DNA from: CAJBLF01 sp964430205
GTDB lineage: Bacteria; Patescibacteriota; Gracilibacteria; Absconditabacterales; Absconditicoccaceae
DNA: 64,000 bases
NCBI GenBank assembly: GCA_964430205.1
Contig: CAYSER010000001.1
Location: forward strand, 1-64,000
Direction: 5' to 3'
This document shows positions 21,203-30,367 of the stretch, piece by piece. Made by a program: the position numbers and the translations under genes. The notes beneath the pieces were generated by a model. It worked only from the letters and a program-made list of their open reading frames with translations. It was not told where the DNA came from and did no database searches. Numbering within the stretch: the first letter of the stretch is position 1; each line of letters starts with the position of its first letter.

Positions 21203-22201
21203 TTAATCGCTGATTGCTAAAACATGATGAAGCATAAAATTTTTATTGGTGAAAATGCTGCTTTTATACAATATATCATATATGTTGTCATCGTAGTATC
21301 ATTGTATTTCTAACTGAGGTTTATTGAAATATCAGCATAATAGTCTCATCATAAATGAGATCTGACCGATCTCCAGGAGGAGTAGCTTATATCACTTGTT
21401 TCAGTATTTTGCATATACATTAGTTGGATGTGATCATAGAAGCACGAAATAGTTGTATGCAGAAAAGTTAGTGTCGGAAGTTATTAATCAATCCTTGATG
21501 AATCTAAGGAAAATCCCGGGAATATGTCTTTTATAGAATGATTCAGAATATTTCTCGAAAATAAATATATCATCGTTTTTTGTTATGATGATTGGGAATG
21601 TGCTATTGATGCCTCCTCAACTTCAGAATTTGAAGAAAGTCTTTGTGCTCCCGAAGATATGTTTTTCCTCTCTAGGAGAAAAGATATATGCAATCAGATT
21701 GAGTAATGCATCTACATCATAACATGGCGTAGTTTTTTTAAGTCTTGTAGATCAGACATTGATAAATACGTTATTATCTATGGCAATATCGATGTTGTGG
21801 CGGCGCATATTATAGAGAGAGAGATTTTGCATATTCAATAATGATGAAATTCATGTTTCGACATCAACATAAAGATTGTGAATGCTTTCTTCATCAAGAA
21901 GCCTCAGTAGAGGATCCGGATTAGCTATAAACTGATCGAAATATATGGATTCAACTCATGAATTATGCTCGTAAGTGATTAGAATATTATATTGAAGGAA
22001 TAGTTTGACAAGTGCATGTGGTATCTTGAATTCAGTAATGTCTTTGTAGGAAATGATTATATTTTTTTCTAAGAAGACCAGAAAATCATAGATGCGTCAA
22101 TGATGTCATATTTTTAAGATATCCTTTGATCATAAAACATATACGACGATAGTTTCGTCCTCTGTATAGAATTTTGTGAATCTATTGTATCTTACGGTCA
22201 T
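21203..22201 (-). CDS. McbC/SagB-type FMN-dependent azoline dehydrogenase
   Basis: 332 aa. The nitroreductase-fold C-terminal half contains KFGSGGGINSTFPIIIT (FMN-binding entry), then YAKYGNKGYKLLLLEIGQIS and GYYDDNIYDIL, the SagB/McbC pattern (RYxxRGYRxxxLExGH, then a G-DD turn). Lys265-Tyr266 correspond to the KY pair described as important in McbC. It oxidises thiazolines/oxazolines to aromatic thiazoles/oxazoles. The first 150 residues include IPHALVKLFLQYNILITYE, which looks like a winged-helix leader-binding element (inference). The ATG overlaps the upstream stop by 20 nt. Confidence 0.85.
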
Positions 22202-22895
22202 CTTTAATTTTTATGAAGACATATGGTCCCATTTCGGTCATTGAAGAGAGTACTCTATCTACATCGATATATTCTGGTTTCTGGAAAGGGCCTGAATCAT
22301 ATATCTCGAATTTATTGTTTTTGATTCATTTACATAGCACAATATGCCCTCAGCTTTCTCATTCTATCTCCGGTTCATTATAAAGGATATATCGGTTTAC
22401 GCATAGGATAAATAACACATTCCCCCCTTGGTTCTTTTCTATTGCATCAATAATGTCCTCTTGATAATGTTTACCAATAGCATTCTCATTTGTGATATTT
22501 TCTAGTGGTTTGGTATCGGTCATGTCGAATGCTCTTTGTCAATCAGCATCTATCCATTTGCCATCTCTTATGAATGGTTTATATTTCTCCTTGGTATGTT
22601 TTGTTACGAATTCGATAGGATTCCTTATATAATCAAGGTCATCTTGTTTTGAATATCAAGTGAAATATTCAACGTGAAATCATAATCTATACAAAGCATA
22701 TGCCATCTCTAATTCATCTAGTCAGCAACCTGCCTTATATGTTCAAAGCTTTGCTATTTTCATTACATCCCAAGTGTCTTTCATATTAAATTGGGTGTAC
22801 CGGAAATAATTGAGTATTCACATGAAACAGGCTGTGCTACAATATCAGGTATATGATTCAGGCATGAAGTTTATCTGATAGCGTGGGTAATCCAT
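22182..22895 (-). CDS. C39-like cysteine peptidase, candidate leader protease
   Basis: 237 aa. YTGYCSTACFMGILNYF at residues 15-31 places Cys19 (or Cys23) at the papain-fold nucleophile position; GGHIVLCKGI supplies His184 and FEIYDSGP supplies Asp200, the usual C-H-D spacing of the peptidase C39-like superfamily. No transmembrane or ABC part is attached, unlike bacteriocin-exporting C39 transporters. First gene behind the precursor, so cleavage of the leader is the obvious hypothesis; C39-like proteins can also serve other roles. Its ATG is 19 nt downstream of the terminator T-run. Confidence 0.72.
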
Positions 22896-22913
22896 GTTTA
22901 TCTTATCTAAGAT

Positions 22914-22944
22914 AAAAAAAACCGGGGACATGATGTATGCCCCC
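22914..22944 (-). terminator. Terminator/attenuator between precursor and modification genes
   Basis: Minus strand GGGGG-CAT stem, ACATC loop and ATG-CCCC return arm, then CGG and eight T. It lies inside the operon, so partial readthrough would give more precursor mRNA than enzyme mRNA, as in other RiPP operons. Confidence 0.75.
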
Positions 22945-22951
22945 TTCTCAC

Positions 22952-23179
22952 TTAAGCGGCCTTTTGTAATTCTGTTTCAAAAATGTCGCTACGTCATGAT
23001 CATCAACTTCCACTTCATTGTCAACATGAGCCTCAACAACTTCCTCAGCCTCATCAACGACCACAACGAATCATGGTATTAACGAGATCCTCTTTTGCAT
23101 CTTCAATTTTTATTACAATTCATTCTTTCTTGAGCTCTTCAACAAGCTCTTGTAATTCATTTGAATGCAAATTTTCCAT
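22952..23179 (-). CDS. Microcin B17-like RiPP precursor peptide with UGA-coded glycines
   Basis: 75 aa, ATG 23179, TAA 22952-22954. The leader (residues 1-37) is acidic and amphipathic: ELQELVEELKKEGIVIK, then EDAKEDLVNTMI. The core, residues 38-64, contains CGRGGGGGSCGGSCGQGS and continues GSGGSGRS: three Cys, six Ser and fourteen Gly. Nine of the fourteen core glycines (42, 43, 45, 49, 53, 55, 59, 60, 62) are TGA. A short follower, DIFETELQKAA, ends it. The glycine-run followed by SCGG and GSGGSG strongly resembles microcin B17, a DNA gyrase inhibitor made by YcaO/McbC chemistry. With stops at TGA only leader fragments would remain. No Shine-Dalgarno sequence is visible before the ATG. Confidence 0.88.
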
Positions 23180-23256
23180 GAGAAAGGAATAAAAAAAGGT
23201 AAAAAACACGAGAGTTTTAATGACTTTCCTTTGTCACATATAAATTTTTTGTATTT

Positions 23257-23285
23257 TATACATATATATGCCATAATAATGTCAA
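23257..23285 (-). promoter_or_regulatory. Sigma-70-type promoter of the RiPP operon
   Basis: Minus strand TTGACA at 23285-23280, 17-nt spacer, TGTATA at 23262-23257 (or TATAAA with 19 nt). It lies about 80 nt upstream of the precursor ATG. The rest of 23180-23552 holds the right direct repeat and the next gene's terminator. Confidence 0.6.
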
Positions 23286-23368
23286 CTAAGAAATCAACTG
23301 AAAAAACAGAAAAAAATTAATACAATATCTATTGTAAATGGGGTTTTCGCATTTTTTTCTATTAGATA

Positions 23369-23385
23369 CAAAATCAATACAAAAT
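23369..23385. repeat. Direct repeat, right copy, flanking the RiPP island
   Basis: Identical over 17 bp to 17316-17332, same orientation. It lies upstream of the RiPP promoter, so the two copies enclose the promoter and all six genes. Confidence 0.75.
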
Positions 23386-23503
23386 GTACCCCAAAATTCT
23401 TCTAAGAAAAAGACAGGATATTTTTCCTGACTATGATCAATGGATGTCGACTCTTTGCTTACGAGATACTCCTAGGATAAGATATTCCGCTCCGGATCAG
23501 AAT

Positions 23504-23533
23504 AAAAAAAACGGCGACGTATCTGTCGCCGTT
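23504..23533 (-). terminator. Strong terminator after the sorting-domain protein gene
   Basis: Perfect 8-bp stem ACGGCGAC/GTCGCCGT with a 6-nt loop, then seven T on the minus strand, 20 nt after the stop at 23553. Confidence 0.85.
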
Positions 23534-23552
23534 TGTATAAGGCCAATGCCGA

Positions 23553-25529
23553 TTATCTCTTCACAAACTTTTTGCCTTGGGCAAACCCATCGGCATTTGT
23601 GAAAGAGATGAAGTAGGTGCCAGGAGCCAACGATGAGACATCGATGCTCATGGCCTCGGTGATGGTCGAAGTGGTGTACATGGTCTGACCCATGACATCG
23701 ACGATACGGACTCGTTTGAGTTCCTTGGTATCGACGTTGTTTAGGTACAAAACCTGCTCAGTGGGATTGGGGAAGAGTGATATTGCAGCGATTGCCGCCA
23801 TAGTCTCGTCTATCCCGAGTCCTCCGACCGCAATGTATTGGATCTGCGATGCAGAGCATCCGGTCACCGGATGGACATAGGTGTAGGTGATCATATGCGT
23901 ACCCGCACCTGCTACCGTAGGATTGAACATGCTTTCTACTACTCCATCACCGATGAACGTTCCTCCGATCGGACTGACCAATTGCATCAGATCGAACGGA
24001 GGAGTGGTAGTATTCACTGGTCCGATGACAGCGAAGAACGATACTGCTGGCACCGGATTGATCGCTATCAGAGCCGAAGCATTCGCCGAACATCCAGACA
24101 CGGGGTCAGTGTAGGTATAGGTGACCGGATAGGTCCCTATGATGCTGATCGGCGGATACAGGATGTTGTTGATGATAGTGCATCCGGTCGGGGCAGTATA
24201 GGTTCCCGATAACGGTAAGCCTCCGGTAAGCTCGACGCTTGCTACATCGGTGCATACATGATCATCGACGAGAGTCAAGCTGACTGATGGCAAGGGGTGC
24301 ACGGTGATCATGATGTTCCCTGTCGCGGTGCAGCCGCTTGCCGTGGATACGGTGACGCTGTAGACCGTAGTCGTTAATGGCGTAACTGTCGTTGGATTAG
24401 CTGTCGAGCCATTGTTCCAGGTGATCGTCGTTGCATTCGTGTTCGCTGTCAGCGTCACGCTTTCTCCATAACAGATGTCGACATCGGAAGCGGTGATCGT
24501 CAAGCTTGGCGCCTGATTCACGGTGATGGCTAGCGAAGCATAGGGACCGTCGCCGCAGGCATTGTGTCCGCGGACTTTGACATCGCCAGAAACGCTGGTG
24601 TTGCCATAAGCTACGGTGATCGATGATGTTCCCTGACCTAAGGTGATGGTCGCGTCATTCGGAAGAGACCAGTCATACGAGGTAGCGTTGGCGATCGGCA
24701 TCGTCGAGTAGTTCACTACCGTGTTTTGGCAGACAGTCGTAGGACCGGTAATGGAACCTGCGGCGAGCGGCAGAGGAAGCGAAGTGACATGGAGCGTTCC
24801 GTTCATCTGGGATGAACAGCCGAGCGTGTTCTTGAATCCTTTGGCTGTGTAGGTCCCAGCAGGATAGGTCCCGAACGTGATCGGGAATCCCGTGCCGGTG
24901 ACGGTCTGCATAACGGTATTGTTCCCATCGTACAGTTTGTAGGAGCAATCCGATTCCGAACCGTCCAATCCGATGATGACGCCGCTTTGCCCTGCACAAT
25001 AGGTACTGTCGCCCGTGATGCTATAGAGCATCGGCGGTGTTTGCACTATGACCATGAAGGTCGCAGTATCAACGCAACCGTTCATTGCAGTCCCGATGAC
25101 GCTATACGTAGTATTGGATGAAGGGTAGACGGTGATAGTGTCATTCGTCATCCCGGTATTCCAGAGATACGTATCCGCGCCATGCGCAATGAGCTGCGCA
25201 GGACTTCCTGGACAGACGACCGTTGTGCCGCTGATCCATACCGTCGGCGTCGGCTTGACGATGACGTTGAACGTATCGGTTGCGATGACCTGCATCGATG
25301 CGTTCAATGCAGTTTCGATATACTGGGTAGTGATAGTTGGTGCGATCGTGATCGTCGGCGTAGTATAGCCGCCAGGCGTCCAGTAGTAGAGGACGGCAGC
25401 AGGATAGGTATTGCCGATGGTGATCGAACTCCCTTTGCATATCGAGTCGTTGACGACCGATCCGTTGGCACTCAATCCTGCGTACATGACGAGGAGAATG
25501 CCGACAAAACATGATAATAATTTTCTCAT
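23553..25529 (-). CDS. Secreted Ig/PKD-like repeat protein with a T9SS-type C-terminal sorting domain
   Basis: 658 aa. The N-terminal signal peptide is MRKLLSCFVGILLVMYAGLS. The body is serial immunoglobulin/PKD-like domains with TPTVWISGTTVVCPGSPAQL, ITASDVDICYGESVTLTANT and ITVHPLPSVSLTL blocks, as in Bacteroidota surface proteins. The last 75 residues, with SLFPNPTEQVLYL, VRIVDVMGQTMY, DVSSLAPGTYFISF and a KKFVKR end, match the type IX secretion (Por) type A sorting domain. The gene has a good Shine-Dalgarno (AAGGAGAAC) and not one TGA codon despite dozens of glycines, in contrast to its neighbours. Recent acquisition from a standard-code Bacteroidota donor, or contamination at assembly, should be considered. 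Confidence 0.8.
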   Translation of the reverse strand: MRKLLSCFVGILLVMYAGLSANGSVVNDSICKGSSITIGNTYPAAVLYYWTPGGYTTPTITIAPTITTQYIETALNASMQVIATDTFNVIVKPTPTVWISGTTVVCPGSPAQLIAHGADTYLWNTGMTNDTITVYPSSNTTYSVIGTAMNGCVDTATFMVIVQTPPMLYSITGDSTYCAGQSGVIIGLDGSESDCSYKLYDGNNTVMQTVTGTGFPITFGTYPAGTYTAKGFKNTLGCSSQMNGTLHVTSLPLPLAAGSITGPTTVCQNTVVNYSTMPIANATSYDWSLPNDATITLGQGTSSITVAYGNTSVSGDVKVRGHNACGDGPYASLAITVNQAPSLTITASDVDICYGESVTLTANTNATTITWNNGSTANPTTVTPLTTTVYSVTVSTASGCTATGNIMITVHPLPSVSLTLVDDHVCTDVASVELTGGLPLSGTYTAPTGCTIINNILYPPISIIGTYPVTYTYTDPVSGCSANASALIAINPVPAVSFFAVIGPVNTTTPPFDLMQLVSPIGGTFIGDGVVESMFNPTVAGAGTHMITYTYVHPVTGCSASQIQYIAVGGLGIDETMAAIAAISLFPNPTEQVLYLNNVDTKELKRVRIVDVMGQTMYTTSTITEAMSIDVSSLAPGTYFISFTNADGFAQGKKFVKR

Positions 25530-25550
25530 AAGATGTTCTCCTTTTGATAT

Positions 25551-25606
25551 TGATTTTTGTTTTGGTTCCTGTTGATTTTTGTTTTAGTTCCTGATTTTTG
25601 TTTCGA
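25551..25606. repeat. Tandem repeat upstream of the sorting-domain gene
   Basis: Three imperfect units beginning TGATTTTTGTTT, about 20 bp each, in the 5' region of the 23553-25529 gene. The remaining 25607-25761 shows nothing further. Confidence 0.7.
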
Positions 25607-25761
25607 TTTAAACGAATATACATATATAAAAGAAAAAGTCAATGAAAAATAGAAATGCAGGCCCCAAGAGATGAGAGAGGAAAGAGAAGGTGATAAGCAG
25701 GATATCATAGAGGTCAGGGAGGTTATTTTTATGGTATGCAGCAGAGAGATGATCAGTACAG

Positions 25762-25793
25762 AAAAAAATCCCTCGCGATGGAGCGGGGATTTC
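25762..25793 (-). terminator. Terminator after the large surface protein
   Basis: Minus-strand AAATCCC-CGC stem returning GCG-A-GGGATTT and a T-run, 24 nt beyond the stop at 25817. Confidence 0.75.
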
Positions 25794-25816
25794 TTTCTCT
25801 CTGGTATATACTGATA

Positions 25817-28800
25817 TTACTGTTTGTAGACATCCAGCGCTTTGGTGAATTCGCTCGCTCCTGGAGGTAACGCACTCCGGAGGCTAGGGCTATACTCGAT
25901 GAGTACGGAGGCGCCGTTGAATACCTCATTCCTTCTTTCCGTCTTGATCGATGCAGCAGATGATCATCAGACATAGAATCGATGATTGAGCTGTGATCTT
26001 CTGGATTTTACGAGGTTCTCGATATTGTCGCCGATGAGCACGCCTTGGACCTTCAATCATCCATACGCACATCGGCTCTTATTGAGACTATCGTTCTTTA
26101 GATTAGGGCCTGCTTTGAATGCTCCTTGATCGGTGACGAAGATACCTTTGACGACCTGTGTCTTATTGCAGGAATCCGCTCATGTCATGAAGGTGATATC
26201 TCATTTATTGACCAGGAACATGGCATTGGTCTTCTCTATGGACCCATGGATCTTGAGGTTCGGTCCATCGACGATGACCGTGAACGGTTTCATCTGATCG
26301 GTTCAATCTGTATACTCCAATGTTCCGTTGCCTTTGAAGACATAGATATCCTGGCTTGGAACCTTTGATACGGTGATAGAGTATCCTTCTGCGGAAGAGA
26401 TGGTCTTGTACTTGATGGCGATCTTCGAATACTTGGTGATGAAGGAATTCATCATGGTCTTGATCACGTTTCCGCCATCATAGGTGGAAGCATTGAGCAC
26501 CATGATATCTGAGAGATCGGTACTGCTGACGAGTTCGGTGCCATTGATCATCTTGTAGTTGTCGAGAGAGATGGTGGTGGCTTTCGGGGTGAGGCCGAAG
26601 GAACTCTTCTGTGCGAGATACGGCCTCGTGACCGTGAAGTCTACGGTACAGACTCTGTCGACTTGCGTTCATTTATACGTACCGCCATCCATACAATAGT
26701 TGTAGGTCACTTTGCTCAGGACGATCTTGTATTCTCAGAAGGTACCATCGATGACAGCGTCATTCATAAAGGTATAATATTTTCCGAAGGCGTTCTGGAG
26801 TGACCGTCGTTCATCCTGCTTGTCGAGGAAGTATTTGAAGAGCTGCTTATTGCCCCGGGTATCCGAATTGCATGGTATCGGCAGGAGAGAAAGAGCTGGA
26901 TCATTGTCCTCTTCCTTGTGGCTACCGTTATAGATCTTGAAATAGCATTTGATGGAATCTTCTGGAACCTTGCCGGTATCGTGAGTGCCGCAGCTGTTGC
27001 CTGGGATGATGTTCTTTTTGTAGTCGAGCGTCCGTCGATAAGGGAGATATTCTCAGCTCTGGACGGAGATATTGGTATTGCCGATATTGAAGCATGCTAC
27101 CAGGGAAGATCATGGAAGATCGCATCATTCGGTGCAGTGTCCAGGCTCTCCGTTATGCTCTCATTCATCGCATTTCTCATATCCTTCACGGATGCCATCC
27201 CCGCAATATCCAAGTCATCCTTCATCGACGATGATGGACTTCTGACATTCGGAAGGCGTAGGGGTTTTGCCATCGACATAACATTTCGTTTCATACGTCC
27301 CTTTGGTGGTATAGGTACACAGATGCTCGAAAGATTGAGTGTCGTATCAGGTGAACATCTGTCCATTGCCGCAGTCGATGGTGATCGTTTGTGCGGTATA
27401 TCCTGGAAGGGTGGTGCATCTCAAGTTTTTCTCCGCTTCTCCGTCGGAATAGATGGCGACGCTTGATCCATCAGTCGGGTCGAGCGATCTGCAACTCGAG
27501 AAAGAGGAGACATTGATAGTCGTTTCTGCATGTCAGGTCTTTAACTGATCATTGGTATAATAGAGAAGGTCGACGTTGTTGGTATAACTGCCTATGCAGC
27601 TTGGATCCGTGCCGACATGTCCGGTAAGGAAGAGGGAGATCGTCTGTCCGGCAGTCATGGAAGTATTGATATTCCAGGTATACGGATAGCTTCCGTTGAT
27701 GTAGGTCATCGGTGCGGTAGCTGCTCGATTTGGATCGATGGTGAGGCAAGGGGTATTTGGTCGCGTATCCTTGATCTGTACGTTATCGATGGTTCAAGGT
27801 CCGTTGTTGGTGACGGAAATGGTGAATCTTACCGCTTCGCCGAGATTGTAGGTGTATTTATCTGAGGTCTTGGTGATGACCGCTTCAGCGTTTGGCGTAG
27901 GGACGCTCGTATAAAAGAGCGCTGATGAGTATAACGTAGGGACGTTATCCGCTTGGAGAAAAGAGTTGTTGAGCGTCTGATTCGCATACAGCGATCATTT
28001 GTACCTGCCGGTGATCATCATATATCCTTGTTGTCCAGGCGCGAGATTGAATCCTGAGTAGATGACGTATTGATTCGGTCATTGCATTCATGTTCAGAAG
28101 GAATATGGCGTCACCCCGTAGATTTGGCTGCTGACATAGTCGAGCGAAACAGGGAGATAATCAGAAAGCACGACATTGGTGGCGATAGCTGAACCGCTAT
28201 TGCCGAAATCTATCCTGAAGGCGACGAGGTCTCATGATTGGTAGAGGATATTGTCGACGAGGGTCTTATTGAGCGTGAGTCCGACGGGATTCGATACATT
28301 TATAGTAGTGGTGCAGAGAGCGCCGGCTCATCCTCAGATTCAGAGCGTGGTCAAGGTGTAAGTAGTAGTGGTCGTCGGATGTACGACGATATTCGGATTG
28401 CTCCGGTTAGGATAGATGAAGTTGAGTCCTATGATATTCGGTGTCATCATCGCCAAGCTCGCATTAGTGTAAGATGCGCTGAGGATTCATGCTTGCCCTG
28501 AAATGATAGTCGGTGTGCTTGTCGTCAGGGTGCACGTTGAGCTAGATTGCGGAACCACGGTGACGGTTTGCTGGCAGACGGCAGGAATTGTACCGCTCGT
28601 TCAGTTGACGGTCAATAGATAAGTAGTAGTGGTCGTCGGATGTACGGAGATATTTGGATTGCTTCGGGTCGGATAGGTGAAATTGATTCCTGCCACCAGA
28701 GGTGTCAAAGTCGCTGATGTCGCATTTGTATATGATCAGTTCAGGAGTGCAGTCTGTCAAGGATGGATGGTAGGGGTGCTTGTCGTCAACGAACAGGTCG

Positions 28801-30322
28801 GTGCAGCAGGAGCCGCTACTTGTAAGATGCCCGTGCATGATGCAGTGGATTGGTTGTTGTTGACGGTCATGCTGAATGTATAGGTGCCTGGCTGTGAAGG
28901 CAATGCTACTGTTGTTCCTGTATATTGGTTAGGATTGACGTAGTGAGGCCGTCATGATCATCAGATATTCGGAGTCGCATAGATATACGTGCCGTAGAAG
29001 GTTCATCCCGTCACATTCCGAGTTACATTCACGATCTGTCCGGATTGGCTTGGATTAGGGGAGAGCGTCAACGTACAGCTGAGCGGCTGTGCTGGGGTCA
29101 CGGTTGCAGACGCTTGATCATCCTCAGAAGGGATNNNNNNNNNNCACAGCAAACGCTCTTAAGAATGCCTTCGCAACGGCGTGGAATCAGGATCAGGTTT
29201 GTCAGACGCAGTCACTTCTATGGTGTTGATGTATGCTCCTGTCGCTTTGACTTTGGCAGTCAGCGTGAGTGTCTTGGTAGTGTTCATCGCGATGGTTCAT
29301 ACCGTCCGGATTCCGCTTACCGGATCGTATGTTCACTGTGATGCCTGAGAGGAAACATAGGTATATCAACTAGGTAAGAGGTCCTTGAGCGTCACTGCAT
29401 TTGCTGTGGATGGTCAGGCATTGCTTAGCACCATGGTAAAGATGACATTCGATCATATCGCAGGAGTCGGATTGTTGACGGTTTTGGTGACGGACAAATC
29501 CGCTTGCTGGGAAGCGAGCTGACATTGTGAGGTACAGGTGTAGCCTGCAGGGACACCAGCAGTTCCGTCGCATTGCTCTGAAGTGAACGTATTGAGATAC
29601 GAGGAATCGTGGGTTTCTACGACGCCGTTTCCGCACCGATGGAGCTCATAGTTCCTACAGCTTGAAGTCGATTGCACTGATGACCGACCTCTTTTCCTAT
29701 TCCCTTGAGATCAAGGGAGAAGGTCATGATAGGTCGGATTGTTGCCCATATATCCCATGTCAGGGACCTGGTTATATCGATAGGCGGAAGTGCTTGTACC
29801 ATCGAAACCATTCGCATACTTGTATTTATAATCATAGAGGAAGCTGACGATATTCTTATTCGGATCATTATCTGATGGTCTTTCGAAGACCACTTTATTA
29901 GGAGTGGTAGCTATCCCTCTGAGCGGAGTGTTGTAGGGAAAAACCCGGCTCGCCCTATAGAATGTGCTATTGTCGAGTGCCATAGCAGTATTGTTGACGT
30001 CTACTTTGTAGAGCATATCGGTCTGCGGTCTATAGTATTTGACCTTAGTGGGAGTATCCGTCCTGAGGATCTGTCCCGCGCTATAGTCATTGACCGTGCC
30101 GTTCAGGATGAAATTGCTATTGAGGTAGAGATAATAATCCGCCCTACCGTCATTGTCATTATCCTGGTTCAGGTACATCTTCGGCATATCCGCACAGGAA
30201 TTGACGTTAGACATGCTTTCTATCGGAAGGATGTTGTCGATCCGATCGGCATATCAGAAATTTCCCAGCGTTGCGAGTGCACCGAGGATGAGAAATGCAA
30301 AGAGATGTTTTCTGCTGCTCAT
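25817..30322 (-). CDS. Large secreted/surface protein with DUF11 and Cys-rich repeat domains, interrupted by assembly gap
   Basis: About 1500 aa in one frame on both sides of the N-run. Signal peptide HLFAFLILGALATLGNFGYA at the start. After about 150 residues comes a CGNGVVE...EQCDGTAG Cys-rich element (DUF4215-like), then a DUF11 domain (ADLSVTKTVNNPTPAIGSN, VTNAGPSTA-type LSNAGPSTANAV, KPDPDSTP). Beyond the gap are SEDDQASATV, two Ig-like repeats with SNPN and HPTTTTTY, and two more DUF11-like units (ISVTNNGPGTIDN). A second CGDGIREGYEKCDEG repeat follows, then an 600-residue C-terminal region of unknown fold. Many glycines are TGA. A premature TAA at 29159-29161 lies in the poor-quality sequence bordering the gap and is probably artefactual. 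Likely a cell-surface adhesin-like protein. Confidence 0.7.
29135..29144. other. Assembly gap (10 N)
   Basis: Ten unresolved bases inside the surface protein gene. The frame is the same on both sides, but the 30 bases on the upstream side of the gene do not continue the DUF11 domain and carry a stop. Confidence 0.95.
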
Positions 30323-30367
30323 ACGAGTGAATGTAAAATAGTAAATGCTAGATGTACCTATCTGTGA

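Noticed and set aside
23838..24212. Plus-strand ORFs inside the sorting-domain gene
   Set aside because: Arg-rich low-quality shadow frames opposite a well-supported gene with signal peptide and domain matches.
28238..28501. Short plus-strand ORFs in 26-35 kb
   Set aside because: They oppose two long minus-strand genes that are continuous under code 25; no motifs.
28830..28860. Frameshift in the surface protein near 28840
   Set aside because: Careful rereading of the bases restores one frame from 29134 to 25817 without a shift.
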